This document shows, in pieces, positions 22,912 through 31,255 of a stretch of 31,255 bases of DNA. The DNA lies in NCBI GenBank assembly GCA_902494035.1, contig CABURV010000020.1, forward strand, positions 1 to 31,255. Direction: 5' to 3'. The notes below the pieces were generated by a model that saw nothing but the letters and a program-made list of their open reading frames with translations, did not search any database and was not told the origin of the DNA. The stretch's first letter is position 1. Each line of letters begins with the position of its first letter. The stretch is from an uncultured Collinsella sp. (GTDB lineage Bacteria; Actinomycetota; Coriobacteriia; Coriobacteriales; Coriobacteriaceae). A program made the translations under genes and the position numbers.

Positions 22912-22983
22912 GGAAAAACTCCTTAGCAGGTTTAAATCTAAACAGGGTGGTCTGAGGTGGCTGGTCGGCCCGCGTGTTGCGGG

Positions 22984-24108
<1,125 letters not shown>

Positions 24109-24334
24109 CTTCTAGTTCCCCCTCGTAGTCGTTTGAACGTTCGGGATACTTTAGCACAGTGGAGCGCCAGGCGCGACCGCATCACAGCAAAACCCGAGTG
24201 CGCCGCTATGATTTACAGGATGGTTACATGGGGGAGGGGTGCTTTACTCCTCAGGCAAATCCAAAACTGCAAGCGAAGGCATGAGGTTCTCTAGGCGCTT
24301 GATCTCTTCGTCGCAATTAGCCACCTCCTGGTTA

Positions 24335-25936
24335 CTACGATGCCAGTGTGGCGATGACGGCTTCGTCGCCGGCGTATATGAGGGTGTTGCCGTCTGGGAT
24401 GATCGTTTGGCCGTCGCGCTTGAGCATCACCACAATAAACGGATGCTTGCCTTGCGGCACATCGCGCAGGCGCTGGCCGGCGAGGCGACCGTGGGGCGTC
24501 ACGGTGACCTCGCGCAGCGTAACCTCGGCACGCTCTTCGAACGTTGGGGCGGCCATCACCAGCAGATCGCCTTCCTGGATCACGGTGTCGCCATTGGGCA
24601 GTACCGGGTGCGCCCCGTCGCGCAGCACCAGGACCACGAGCATGTCGGTGGCGCTGCCAATGTCCGCGAGCGAGCGTCCGGCAAACGGATGTCCAGCGCC
24701 CACCTTGAGCTTTACAAACGACATGCCGTCCTCGTCGCGGTAGTCGTTAAAGGTGCGGCGTACGTCGCCTGCCGCATCGATCATGTCGAGCTTTTTCGCC
24801 ACCGCCGGCAGCAGCGAACCCTGCACCACGATGCTCGACACGGCAATCACAAACACCAGGTCAAATAGGTCGTGTCCGCCGGGAACGCCGGCTACCACGG
24901 CAAAGAGACTAAAGACGACCGAAGCTGCTCCGCGCAGACCCGCCCAGCTTACGAGCGCGACCTGGCGAGGGTTCGTCCTAAACGGCGCCAGGAGCATGCC
25001 CACGGCGATGGGGCGGCTCACGAAGAGCATGAACGCCATGAGCGCCAGGCCCGGCAGCAGCATCTGTGGCAGGCGCGCGGGCGTCACGAGCAGGCCGAGC
25101 AAGAAGAAGATCGTCATCTCTGCCATCTCGGTGAGGGTGTCAAAGAAGTGCGCCATCTCGACTTTGCCGGTGATGTCGCTGGCACCCAGCACAATGCCGG
25201 CCAGGTATACAGCCAAAAAGCCGTTGCCGCCCAGGTAGCTCGGCAGCGCGTAGGCGACGATGGCCACGGCGAACAAAAAGATGGTCTGCGCGCCCTCGGC
25301 CGTTGCGTGCGCGCGTTCAATCAGGCGGCCCGCCGCCCAGCCGATGGCAAAGCCCACGCCCACGCCCAGGATAATCTGCTTGGCCAGCAGTGCGGGAATG
25401 TTGATGTCGCCGCCGGCCGCGAGTGTGGCGAGCACGGCGGTGAGCATGTAGGCGACGGGGTCGTTGGAGCCCGATTCGACCTCGAGCAGCGAGTCAGTCC
25501 CGCCCCTCAGTGACAGGCTGTGCTCGCGCAGCACGCTAAAGACGCTGGCCGCATCGGTGGATGCTACGACCGAGCCCAGCAGCAGACCGCCGATCCAGTC
25601 GAAACCCAGCACGAAATGCGCAAACGCACCCGTAATGCCAGCGGTGATGACGACGCCGAGCGTGCTCAGCAGCACCGCGGGCACGGCGACGGGCTTGGCG
25701 CGGTCGATGTTGGTGTTAAAGCCGCCGTAGAACATGATGAACAGCAGCGCCGTGCTGCAGACGGTTTCGGTGAGCGCGTAGTCGCTAAAGTCGATATGCG
25801 CCGGGCCGTTGACGCCCAACAGCATGCCGAGTGTGATAAAGATGAGCAGGGTGGGGAAGGGGAGTTTTTTGCCGACGGGTTTGATGGTCAGGCACAAAAT
25901 GATGACGAGGCCGATAAAGAGAAGGATCTGGTTCAT
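24335..25936 (-). CDS. CPA1-type potassium/proton (cation/proton) antiporter with C-terminal TrkA-C/RCK domains
   Basis: A 533-residue membrane antiporter of the NhaP2/CvrA type that exchanges K+ or Na+ for protons. Residues 1-390 hold about 12-13 helices; the transport core is seen in SVVASTDAASVF near 122 and ESGSNDPVAYML near 154, the Asp residues that bind the ion, and in SWAGLRGAASVVFSL near 330. After the last helix come two cytosolic TrkA_C-like segments: residues about 405-470 (FVKLKVGAGHPFAG at the start) and about 470-533, which would sense nucleotides or ions. The start has AGGAG 13 bases upstream. It is a single minus-strand gene divergent from the metallophosphatase. Confidence 0.88.
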   Translation of the reverse strand: MNQILLFIGLVIILCLTIKPVGKKLPFPTLLIFITLGMLLGVNGPAHIDFSDYALTETVCSTALLFIMFYGGFNTNIDRAKPVAVPAVLLSTLGVVITAGITGAFAHFVLGFDWIGGLLLGSVVASTDAASVFSVLREHSLSLRGGTDSLLEVESGSNDPVAYMLTAVLATLAAGGDINIPALLAKQIILGVGVGFAIGWAAGRLIERAHATAEGAQTIFLFAVAIVAYALPSYLGGNGFLAVYLAGIVLGASDITGKVEMAHFFDTLTEMAEMTIFFLLGLLVTPARLPQMLLPGLALMAFMLFVSRPIAVGMLLAPFRTNPRQVALVSWAGLRGAASVVFSLFAVVAGVPGGHDLFDLVFVIAVSSIVVQGSLLPAVAKKLDMIDAAGDVRRTFNDYRDEDGMSFVKLKVGAGHPFAGRSLADIGSATDMLVVLVLRDGAHPVLPNGDTVIQEGDLLVMAAPTFEERAEVTLREVTVTPHGRLAGQRLRDVPQGKHPFIVVMLKRDGQTIIPDGNTLIYAGDEAVIATLAS

Positions 25937-26084
25937 GGATAGTGTCCGCTCCTGGGTGGTTGGCGTGGCACGGTCAGTTGTCTGCGGTTATTTGTACCCA
26001 AAGATGGTGGGTTATGGGGTTGGATTGCGGACGTGCGCGATATCGTCATAGACGGCTGCCGTCTTTGCCTCTGCTCGGAAACCC

Positions 26085-26138
26085 TTTCCAGCTTTATTGC
26101 AACGGAGTACAATGGGTAACGTTTAAGTTCAACTTGAA
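26085..26138 (+). promoter_or_regulatory. Probable promoter and palindrome upstream of the metallophosphatase
   Basis: TACAAT (26108-26113) is a near-consensus -10 element, with TTTCCA (26085-26090) at 17 bp as a weak -35. Directly downstream are overlapping dyads AAGTTCAACTT (26125-26135) and TTCAACTTGAA (26128-26138), which could be an operator at the transcript start. Confidence 0.45.
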
Positions 26139-26188
26139 GTTTTAGTTGCGGCGCCGGGCTTCGGCCGCAATGCAAGGAGAGGCGTACC

Positions 26189-27028
26189 ATGGCGATCTAT
26201 GTGACATCTGATGCTCACGGGCATGTGCGTGCGCTTGACGAGGCCCTGTCTAAGATCTCGTTGACGTTCGACGACACGCTGTACGTGCTGGGCGACATGA
26301 TCGATCGCGGGCCCGATCCGGTCGGCGTTATTAAGCTCGTGCGCTCGCTGCCCAACGCCCACGTGCTCAAGGGTAATCACGAGCAGATCATGCTCGATGC
26401 CATCGTTGGCCAGGATCCGCTCGATGCCGAGACCTGGGATATCAACGGTGGCTGGACGACGCGCGAGCAGCTCAACGACATGGAATTTGAGACATACGAG
26501 GAGCTCGTGCGATGGATGGCCGCGCTGCCGCTCTACGCGGTGGTCGAGACCGAGGAACGCCCGTATCTGCTGGTACATGCTGGAATCGAGATGAAGGCGG
26601 CGCGCGCGTTTTTGCTTGAGCATGGCGTCGATTGTGCCGATGGCGTCGGAGCGGTGAGTGCCGATCGCGAGCTGCTGCAGCAGATGCTCGCAGTGCAGTC
26701 GTCCGATGACCTGCTGTGGATTCGTCACGGCTATTGGGATGTGCCGACCGGGCTGCTTTCTACCGAGGGCAGGGGCCCGGTCGTGGTGAGCGGCCACACG
26801 CCCACGGTATCGCTTGGGCGCTATTGCGAGGTCGGTGGCCTGGCGGGGCTCGATGAGGAATCGGGACGCGGGCAGATCGTGCGCTTGGGCGGCGAGGACA
26901 CTGCCGGCGTGCCCGATCGCATCGATATCGATTGCGCCGCCGCCACCGGCTCCGAGTTTGGCCGCGTGGGCATCCTGCGCCTGGACGACGGGGCCGAGTT
27001 CTATGCGAATATCAACCCGGGCGAATAA
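26189..27028 (+). CDS. PPP-family metallophosphoesterase (serine/threonine phosphatase-like)
   Basis: A 279-residue calcineurin-like metallophosphatase of the PPP group, which includes bacterial protein phosphatases such as PrpA/PrpB and symmetrical diadenosine tetraphosphatase. All metal and catalytic motifs are present: SDAHGH (Asp8, His10), GDMIDRGPDP near residue 35, GNHEQIM near 62, VHAG near 131 and SGHTP near 206. The C-terminal 60 residues have a variable beta-rich pattern. The start follows AAGGAGAGG. The substrate (phosphoprotein or dinucleotide) cannot be decided. It stands alone between divergent and convergent neighbours. Confidence 0.88.
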   Translation: MAIYVTSDAHGHVRALDEALSKISLTFDDTLYVLGDMIDRGPDPVGVIKLVRSLPNAHVLKGNHEQIMLDAIVGQDPLDAETWDINGGWTTREQLNDMEFETYEELVRWMAALPLYAVVETEERPYLLVHAGIEMKAARAFLLEHGVDCADGVGAVSADRELLQQMLAVQSSDDLLWIRHGYWDVPTGLLSTEGRGPVVVSGHTPTVSLGRYCEVGGLAGLDEESGRGQIVRLGGEDTAGVPDRIDIDCAAATGSEFGRVGILRLDDGAEFYANINPGE

Positions 27029-27347
27029 TCGGTGCAAGGGGTAGCTAATTTTGGACGGGGCCTTTTTTGACTACTTTTGCCCTTCTGCCCGCTAATTGAT
27101 TTCTCTGGGACGGGAATTAAATAATCATTTGGCTGCCCGCTGGCTAAGTGAGTAGACTTTTTTGGAAATGCCGAGCACCCAACATATTTGCCTCAATAAA
27201 ACCGCAGGTCACAGACTTGTGCTCTGTCGGTGTGGTCGGGGATTCGGTAAAAGTCTACTCACTTAGTTTTGCGTGATGCATATTGTTCGCAACGAGACCC
27301 CAGCCGGGGCGATTCCATCGCAAATTCCGGTGACCGGGGGCAGCTAA
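27029..27347. other. Convergent intergenic region with a MITE-like element
   Basis: This 319-base gap between the metallophosphatase (+) and flippase (-) genes holds the inverted-repeat element at 27144-27266 and some short GC-rich dyads near 27310-27340. A short phrase GGGG-Y-AGCTAATT occurs at both ends (near 27040 and 27334). No coding frame was found. Confidence 0.6.
27144..27266. repeat. 123-bp MITE-like element with perfect 18-bp terminal inverted repeats
   Basis: CTAAGTGAGTAGACTTTT (27144-27161) is repeated perfectly inverted at 27249-27266, 87 bases apart. The unit is AT-richer than the genes around it and non-coding. It could be a non-autonomous mobile element or a large bidirectional terminator structure for the two converging genes; only one copy is in the window. 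Confidence 0.75.
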
Positions 27348-28670
27348 TTAGGCTCCGTACGGGTTGCGGTCGCGCTCGATGCGTTGGCGGATGTGGGCGT
27401 ACTCGATAATCAGTAGCACCAGGAGTAGGGCCATGATGGCTAGGTAGCTCACCACGGCGCCCATCAGACCCAGCAGCTTAATCAGGATCACCGGCAGCAC
27501 CACGCTTACGGCGAAGCAGATCAGGTAGATCTTGGTGACGTCTCCAGCGTGGCGCAGCACCGTGATGATGGCGTAGATAAAATCGATGGCCGCGGTGACG
27601 CCGCCGGCGACGACCATCAGCAGCGCCAGTGTACGGTAGCGCTCAAAGCTGAGACCGTACATAAAGCTCATGAGGGGAATACCGGAACCTGCCATAAATG
27701 CGGCGCACACGCCGGTGATGGCCACGATCAGCGCCATAACGGCAACAATAATCAGGTCAAAGCGACGACGCTTGCGAGGATTAGCCCAAATGCTCGACAA
27801 GCGCAGGAGCTGCGGTTTATAGACAAATCCAATGCTCAACAGAATAGCCTGAGCCGGAAAAAACAGGGCATTAAAGTACAGCTGGTATTTGTAGGCCAGT
27901 GTTCCTTCCATCACAAACTTGGGCATGCTCTCAATAAGGTTGAACAGGAATAGCGCGCCAAAGAGTGGGGCACACTGGACAAACAGGTGGCCGACCTCGC
28001 GCAGGCTTACGCGGCGCGATTTTTCGGTCTCGAGCAGGGCGAGCGGCGCGGTGACCAGCACGAGCGAGGCGATCGCGGCGATGCCCATAGCCATGGTCGC
28101 GATGGGCATGCTGCGCGTGAGGAACAGCGCCACGCTGAAGACCGCGATGACGCCGACGGAGCGTAGCGTTTGGCTCATTCCGGCCAGGTAGAGCTTGTCG
28201 GCCTGCTGCAGGCGGCCTTCGTACACGTCGGCGACGCCGTCGATCACCTTATAGAGGTAGACGCCCAGGCCGATCGTGGCCATCTGCGCATCGTAGCCAC
28301 GGGCGCTGCTGTATATCAGGCCGCATGCCAGCGCGAGCGCTCCGCAGATCCAACGATTGAGCTGGTAGGAGGCGAAGGACGTCTTTTCGTCGATGTCCGA
28401 GACCTGGAAATTGCGCACGCCGTAGTTGCATGCGATCATGATGAGCGTGCCGGTGACGAAGGCGATGGAGAATTTGCCTGCTTCTTCGGCGCCCACGAGC
28501 TGTGTGGACACGATGGTGAGCAGCGGAAACGCCAAGCCCCACACGGCGGTGCCGAGAGTGTTCCAAAGGTAATCGCGGCGGGTGGCGTGCTCTTCGTATT
28601 CAGCCTCTTGCGTGGAGAACCCGCCGCCGTAGACGGCGCCGAGCAGACGGTTCCACCAAGCGTTGACCAT
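27348..28670 (-). CDS. Wzx/MATE-like polysaccharide flippase
   Basis: A 440-residue polytopic membrane protein with about 12 helices, of the MOP superfamily (oligosaccharide flippase group), which would move lipid-linked glycans across the membrane. Helix-rich stretches begin near residue 38 (LGTAVWGLAFPLLTIVS) and continue to residue 425. The assigned ATG at 28670 has no ribosome site. The frame is open further upstream to 28778, and the sequence just before it (28757-28924, another frame) looks like the true N-terminus with a TTG start and AAAGGA. A one-base frameshift is therefore suspected and the mature protein may be about 525 residues. No glycan cluster surrounds it. Confidence 0.8.
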   Translation of the reverse strand: MVNAWWNRLLGAVYGGGFSTQEAEYEEHATRRDYLWNTLGTAVWGLAFPLLTIVSTQLVGAEEAGKFSIAFVTGTLIMIACNYGVRNFQVSDIDEKTSFASYQLNRWICGALALACGLIYSSARGYDAQMATIGLGVYLYKVIDGVADVYEGRLQQADKLYLAGMSQTLRSVGVIAVFSVALFLTRSMPIATMAMGIAAIASLVLVTAPLALLETEKSRRVSLREVGHLFVQCAPLFGALFLFNLIESMPKFVMEGTLAYKYQLYFNALFFPAQAILLSIGFVYKPQLLRLSSIWANPRKRRRFDLIIVAVMALIVAITGVCAAFMAGSGIPLMSFMYGLSFERYRTLALLMVVAGGVTAAIDFIYAIITVLRHAGDVTKIYLICFAVSVVLPVILIKLLGLMGAVVSYLAIMALLLVLLIIEYAHIRQRIERDRNPYGA

Positions 28671-28756
28671 GCGGCGTACGGGGCCGGGCTCTCGATCGCG
28701 CTCGCGCCGGTGACGTGTGACTTGGTTGCTATTGGGGCCACCGGCGTTGCGCTGGC

Positions 28757-28924
28757 TCAGCTCCTGGATGCGAGCTCCTCAGCGGTGTGCGAGGCGGGGA
28801 ACAGGCCGTTCTCGATGCGGCCGCCCTGGGCCTTCGCGGCGCCGTCTTTCGATGCAGCGGGGTTGGAGATGCCGTTGCGGCGGGCGATGACGCGGCGAAT
28901 GCTATCGAGGGGCGTGATGCTCAA
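28757..28924 (-). pseudogene. Probable N-terminal segment of the flippase gene, out of frame
   Basis: From a TTG at 28924, preceded by AAAGGA at a good distance, 55 codons read as a hydrophilic protein segment (it begins SITPLDSIRRVIARRNG and later has GRIENGLFPASHTAEEL) and stop at 28757. The flippase frame is open from 28778 downward and continues in similar style (IQELSQRNAGG, then an Arg-rich linker). The two frames overlap at 28757-28778, where one base gained or lost would join them into one gene. It may be a sequencing error, a real mutation or a frameshift signal. Confidence 0.5.
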
Positions 28925-29026
28925 AGCGGGGTCCTTTCTATTGCTGCGCTCTAGTATAGACGCGACGGTGTTCGCTCGTGTTTTTGAACGGATTGTTCGA
29001 TAATTTCGGCGGCGCCATTCAGTAGT

Positions 29027-29164
29027 CGGCACTTAGGGACGTTCTTTATGTGCCGGCACTTTGGGAACGTCCCTAAGTGCCGGCATCCGGGGACACTCCT
29101 TGAGTGTTACCTGTTCAAGAACGTCTCCAAAGACTAGTCGTTTAAGAACGTCCCCAATGACTAG
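29027..29164. repeat. Cluster of CGGCACTTAGGGAC-type repeats
   Basis: CGGCACTTAGGGACGTT (29027-29043) is present perfectly inverted at 29066-29082; a further direct unit CGGCATCCGGGGACACTCCT follows at 29081-29100, and it matches 8131-8150 at 18 of 20 positions. Next come two direct 24-base units at 29114-29137 and 29141-29164, with AAGAACGT and GACTAG in common. The cluster resembles REP/BIME elements. Confidence 0.8.
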
Positions 29165-29213
29165 GCCGCTTGCCTGCGATTTTTGACCGTTGGGCGGGCT
29201 TGCCGCCCTTGCC

Positions 29214-29229
29214 GCAAAAACGTTTTTGC
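29214..29229. promoter_or_regulatory. LacI-type palindromic operator candidate upstream of pckA
   Basis: GCAAAAACGTTTTTGC is a perfect 16-base palindrome with the central CG typical of operators of LacI-family regulators (PurR and CcpA sites have the same plan). It lies 75 bases before the pckA start codon. Which regulator binds it is unknown. Confidence 0.5.
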
Positions 29230-29303
29230 ATATCGGGTACAACGGGCTTTACGTGAGTAAAGTGCGCGCCGCGTCCATGTGTCGCGTTTTTAAAGGAGGC
29301 CCC

Positions 29304-30974
29304 ATGCCTGGTGTTACCCCTGCAGAAGTTTTGTCCATCTTTGGTATTACGCTCGTTGAAGATCCCGCCGAGAATCAGCCCCGTCTGCTGGTCGATCTAC
29401 CCGCCGCGGAGCTCGTCGAGCACGCTATCCGCCGCGAAGAAGGCCGCATGGCATCCAACGGCGCGCTGGTGATCGAGACGGGGGAGCGTACCGGCCGTTC
29501 CCCCAATGACCGCTTTATCGTTGACACCCCCGATGTTCACGACAAGATTGCCTGGGGCGCGGTCAACCGCCCGCTGTCCGTCGAGAGCTATGAGGCCATC
29601 AAGGCCGGCATCGTCGACTATCTCAACGAGCGCGACGTGTTCGTCACCCGCGGCATGGCGGGCGCCGACCGCAACCACACGCGTCGACTGCTCGTTGCCT
29701 GCGAGCGTGCCAGCCAGGCACTCTTTATTAAGCAGATGCTCGCCCGCCCGCTCGCCCGCGAAATCGCGCGCACCGGCGAGCCCGACTTCTGCGTGCTCGC
29801 GGCACCTGGCTACCAGTGCGACCCCGCCATCAAGGGCCTCAACTCCAGTGCCGCCGTGGTCATCAACTTCCAGGAACGCGTGATTCTGGTCGCCGGCACC
29901 GGCTACTCCGGCGAGATTAAAAAGTCGATCTTTAGCGTCATGAACTATCTGCTGCCCGTCGAGGACGACGTGCTGCCCATGCACTGCTCGGCCAGCATGG
30001 ATCCCGTCACGCACGAGACCGCCGTGTTCTTTGGCCTGTCCGGCACCGGCAAGACCACGCTTTCGGCCAATCCCACGCGCCTGCTGATCGGCGACGACGA
30101 GCACGGTTGGTCCGACATGGGCATCTTCAACATCGAGGGTGGCTGCTACGCAAAATGCGAGGGCCTGGACGCCTTCCACGAGCCCGAGATCTTCAACGCC
30201 GTCCGTTTTGGCGCCATTTGCGAAAACGTGGTGCTCGACGAGAACCGCAAGCCCAACTACGACGACATCTCGATCACGCACAACACGCGCGTGGCCTATC
30301 CCGTGGAGCACATTCCTAACGCGTGGACTAAGGGCATGGGCACCACTCCGAGTGTCGTGCTGTTCCTGACTTGCGACGCTTTTGGCGTGCTGCCGCCCAT
30401 CTCGCGTCTGACGGCCGACGCCGCCATGTACCACTTTGTGACGGGCTTTACGGCTAAGATTCCCGGCACCGAGGTCGGCGTTACCGAGCCCACGCCCACG
30501 TTCTCTTCGCTGTTCGGCGAGCCGTTTATGCCACTCGACCCCATGGTTTACGCCAAGATGCTCGGCGAGCGCATTGCCGACGGCCGCACGCGCGTGTACC
30601 TGGTCAACACCGGCTGGATCGGCGGCGGCTACGGCGTGGGTCATCGCATCGAGCTGGCCTACACGCGCTCGCTGGTCGCGCGCGCCCTCGACGGCACCAT
30701 CGAGGACAGCGAGTTCGTGCACGACGACATCTTTAACGTCGACATTCCCACGACGTGCCACGGCGTGCCCGATGGCATTCTGGTGCCGCGCCAGTACTGG
30801 CAGAGCACCGCGCGCTACGACGAGGCCGCGCACAACCTGGCCGTGATGTTCGAGGAGAACTTCGAGAAGAAGTACTCGCACCTGCCCGAGTCCGTCAAAG
30901 CCGCCGGCCCGCACGCCCAGGTGTCCGCCGAGGCCCGTCATCGCGGCCGCGGCCTGCTGGGGCTCCGGCTGTAG
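29304..30974 (+). CDS. pckA: Phosphoenolpyruvate carboxykinase (ATP)
   Basis: PEPCK interconverts oxaloacetate plus ATP with PEP, CO2 and ADP; in gut anaerobes it often runs in the CO2-fixing direction. The 556-residue protein has the substrate Arg in GERTGRSPNDRF near residue 62, the metal/ATP P-loop GLSGTGKTTLS near 246, the kinase-2 motif LIGDDEHGWSD near 264 and the adenine-region VYLVNTGWIGGGYGVG near 432 (region 30595-30645). It is of the ATP type, not the GTP type. Length is close to the usual 530-540 with a slightly extended C-terminus rich in Arg and Gly. The start at 29304 follows AAAGGAGG; an upstream frame to 29190 has no such site. A palindromic operator candidate precedes it and a terminator follows. 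Confidence 0.96.
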   Translation: MPGVTPAEVLSIFGITLVEDPAENQPRLLVDLPAAELVEHAIRREEGRMASNGALVIETGERTGRSPNDRFIVDTPDVHDKIAWGAVNRPLSVESYEAIKAGIVDYLNERDVFVTRGMAGADRNHTRRLLVACERASQALFIKQMLARPLAREIARTGEPDFCVLAAPGYQCDPAIKGLNSSAAVVINFQERVILVAGTGYSGEIKKSIFSVMNYLLPVEDDVLPMHCSASMDPVTHETAVFFGLSGTGKTTLSANPTRLLIGDDEHGWSDMGIFNIEGGCYAKCEGLDAFHEPEIFNAVRFGAICENVVLDENRKPNYDDISITHNTRVAYPVEHIPNAWTKGMGTTPSVVLFLTCDAFGVLPPISRLTADAAMYHFVTGFTAKIPGTEVGVTEPTPTFSSLFGEPFMPLDPMVYAKMLGERIADGRTRVYLVNTGWIGGGYGVGHRIELAYTRSLVARALDGTIEDSEFVHDDIFNVDIPTTCHGVPDGILVPRQYWQSTARYDEAAHNLAVMFEENFEKKYSHLPESVKAAGPHAQVSAEARHRGRGLLGLRL

Positions 30975-30993
30975 CATCGCCGCGAGTCCATAT

Positions 30994-31007
30994 CCACCAC
31001 AAAGGGG
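30994..31007. repeat. Half copy of the CACCAC repeat
   Basis: CCACCACAAAGGGG is identical to the first 14 bases of copy 1 (5365-5378), but the other arm is missing and the following sequence differs. It lies 20 bases after the pckA stop codon. Confidence 0.5.
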
Positions 31008-31067
31008 TTGATTTCCGATCTCAGCCGAACACATTGAGCAAATAGGCCGTTCCCGCACCTAGCCGAA

Positions 31068-31107
31068 CGCCCCCGCTGCCCCTCCCGGGGCCCGGGGGCG
31101 GCATTTT
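31068..31107 (+). terminator. GC-rich hairpin after pckA
   Basis: CGCCCCCG (31068-31075) pairs with CGGGGGCG (31093-31100), with an inner GCCCC/GGGGC stem, followed by GCATTTT. It lies about 95 bases after pckA and is probably its terminator. Confidence 0.75.
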
Positions 31108-31129
31108 CCCAGTTGAAGGAACGGTGGAG

Positions 31130-31255
31130 ATGTGTTTCGATGGGTCCGGTGGCCATGCTCCGCCCGCCGCCCGGCGCCTCTTCCCAGACTCAGCCGGACG
31201 GTCGGTTCCGCCTGTTCAGCTTTCCCTTTTTGGGCTAGGGCAGCGGGGCATCGCC
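31130..31255 (+). CDS. Possible start of a gene cut by the right window edge
   Basis: An ATG at 31130, with GAAGGA 10 bases upstream, opens a frame of 42 codons that is still open at the window end. The product begins MCFDGSGGHAPP and is rich in Pro, Gly and Arg. I do not recognise it. The position directly after the pckA terminator fits a new gene, but the frame is too short to be sure. Confidence 0.3.
   Translation, partial: MCFDGSGGHAPPAARRLFPDSAGRSVPPVQLSLFGLGQRGIA

Larger units (their letters stand above)
28925..29303. other. Intergenic region before pckA
   Basis: This 379-base stretch separates divergent genes. It holds the REP-like repeat cluster (29027-29164), a perfect 16-base palindrome (29214-29229) and the pckA leader with AAAGGAGG. 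A promoter for pckA must lie in it, but no hexamer pair with a proper spacer could be fixed. Confidence 0.6.

Noticed and set aside
21718..22926. Plus-strand open frame of 402 codons opposite serA
   Set aside because: Shadow of serA; composition is repetitive Val/Gly/Asp/His and the frame crosses the serA terminator.
29397..31058. Minus-strand open frame of 553 codons opposite pckA
   Set aside because: Ala/Val/Gly/His-rich shadow of pckA with no recognisable domain and no ribosome site.

Overview
This 31 kb window looks like chromosome of a high-GC, low-copy-repeat Actinobacterium of the class Coriobacteriia, most like Collinsella. That reading rests on the strong GC bias at third codon positions, GGAG-type ribosome sites, and the style of the gene set (short clostridial-type SerA, ATP-type PEP carboxykinase, short DtxR-family regulator). 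It is recognition from memory, not a database result. No rRNA, tRNA, CRISPR array, insertion sequence or prophage is visible.

Left part (1-8095, + strand): the 3' part of a PepV-like M20 dipeptidase; a compact phosphate-uptake operon pstS-pstC-pstA-pstB with overlapping reading frames and a terminator; then an ABC-F ATPase followed by a Cof-type HAD phosphatase. Metal-handling part (8100-17500): a short DtxR/MntR-family regulator (+); a divergently controlled minus-strand set made of an SmtB/CadC-type ArsR repressor, a free-standing HMA metallochaperone and a Zn/Cd-type P1B ATPase, with three matching repressor operators; a 10-TM heavy-metal exporter with a His-rich loop; and a nitroreductase preceded by a sequence that closely resembles a DtxR iron box. 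Two motifs in the regulator's own promoter recur in the exporter promoter, so these units may form one metal regulon.

Inside that part lies a lower-GC patch (about 11760-13700). It holds one predicted nuclease-like protein of unknown role, flanked on both sides by pairs of inverted copies of a 27-bp repeat (four copies). This is the most unusual structure in the window. It is followed by a DEDDh exonuclease, a YaiI/YqxD protein and a DUF308 membrane protein, all on the minus strand.

Right part (17500-31255): two tandem histidine phosphatases (+); a minus-strand serine-biosynthesis neighbourhood serC-serA, then an ArgE/DapE-like M20 peptidase and a shortened DUF1015 protein; a CPA1 cation/proton antiporter (-); a PPP-type metallophosphatase (+); a Wzx/MATE-like flippase whose N-terminal extension appears to be split by a frameshift (-); and pckA (+) with a LacI-type palindrome in its promoter. 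Several dispersed palindromic repeats sit between genes: two families resembling REP elements, a 123-bp MITE-like element and a 121-bp nested palindrome.
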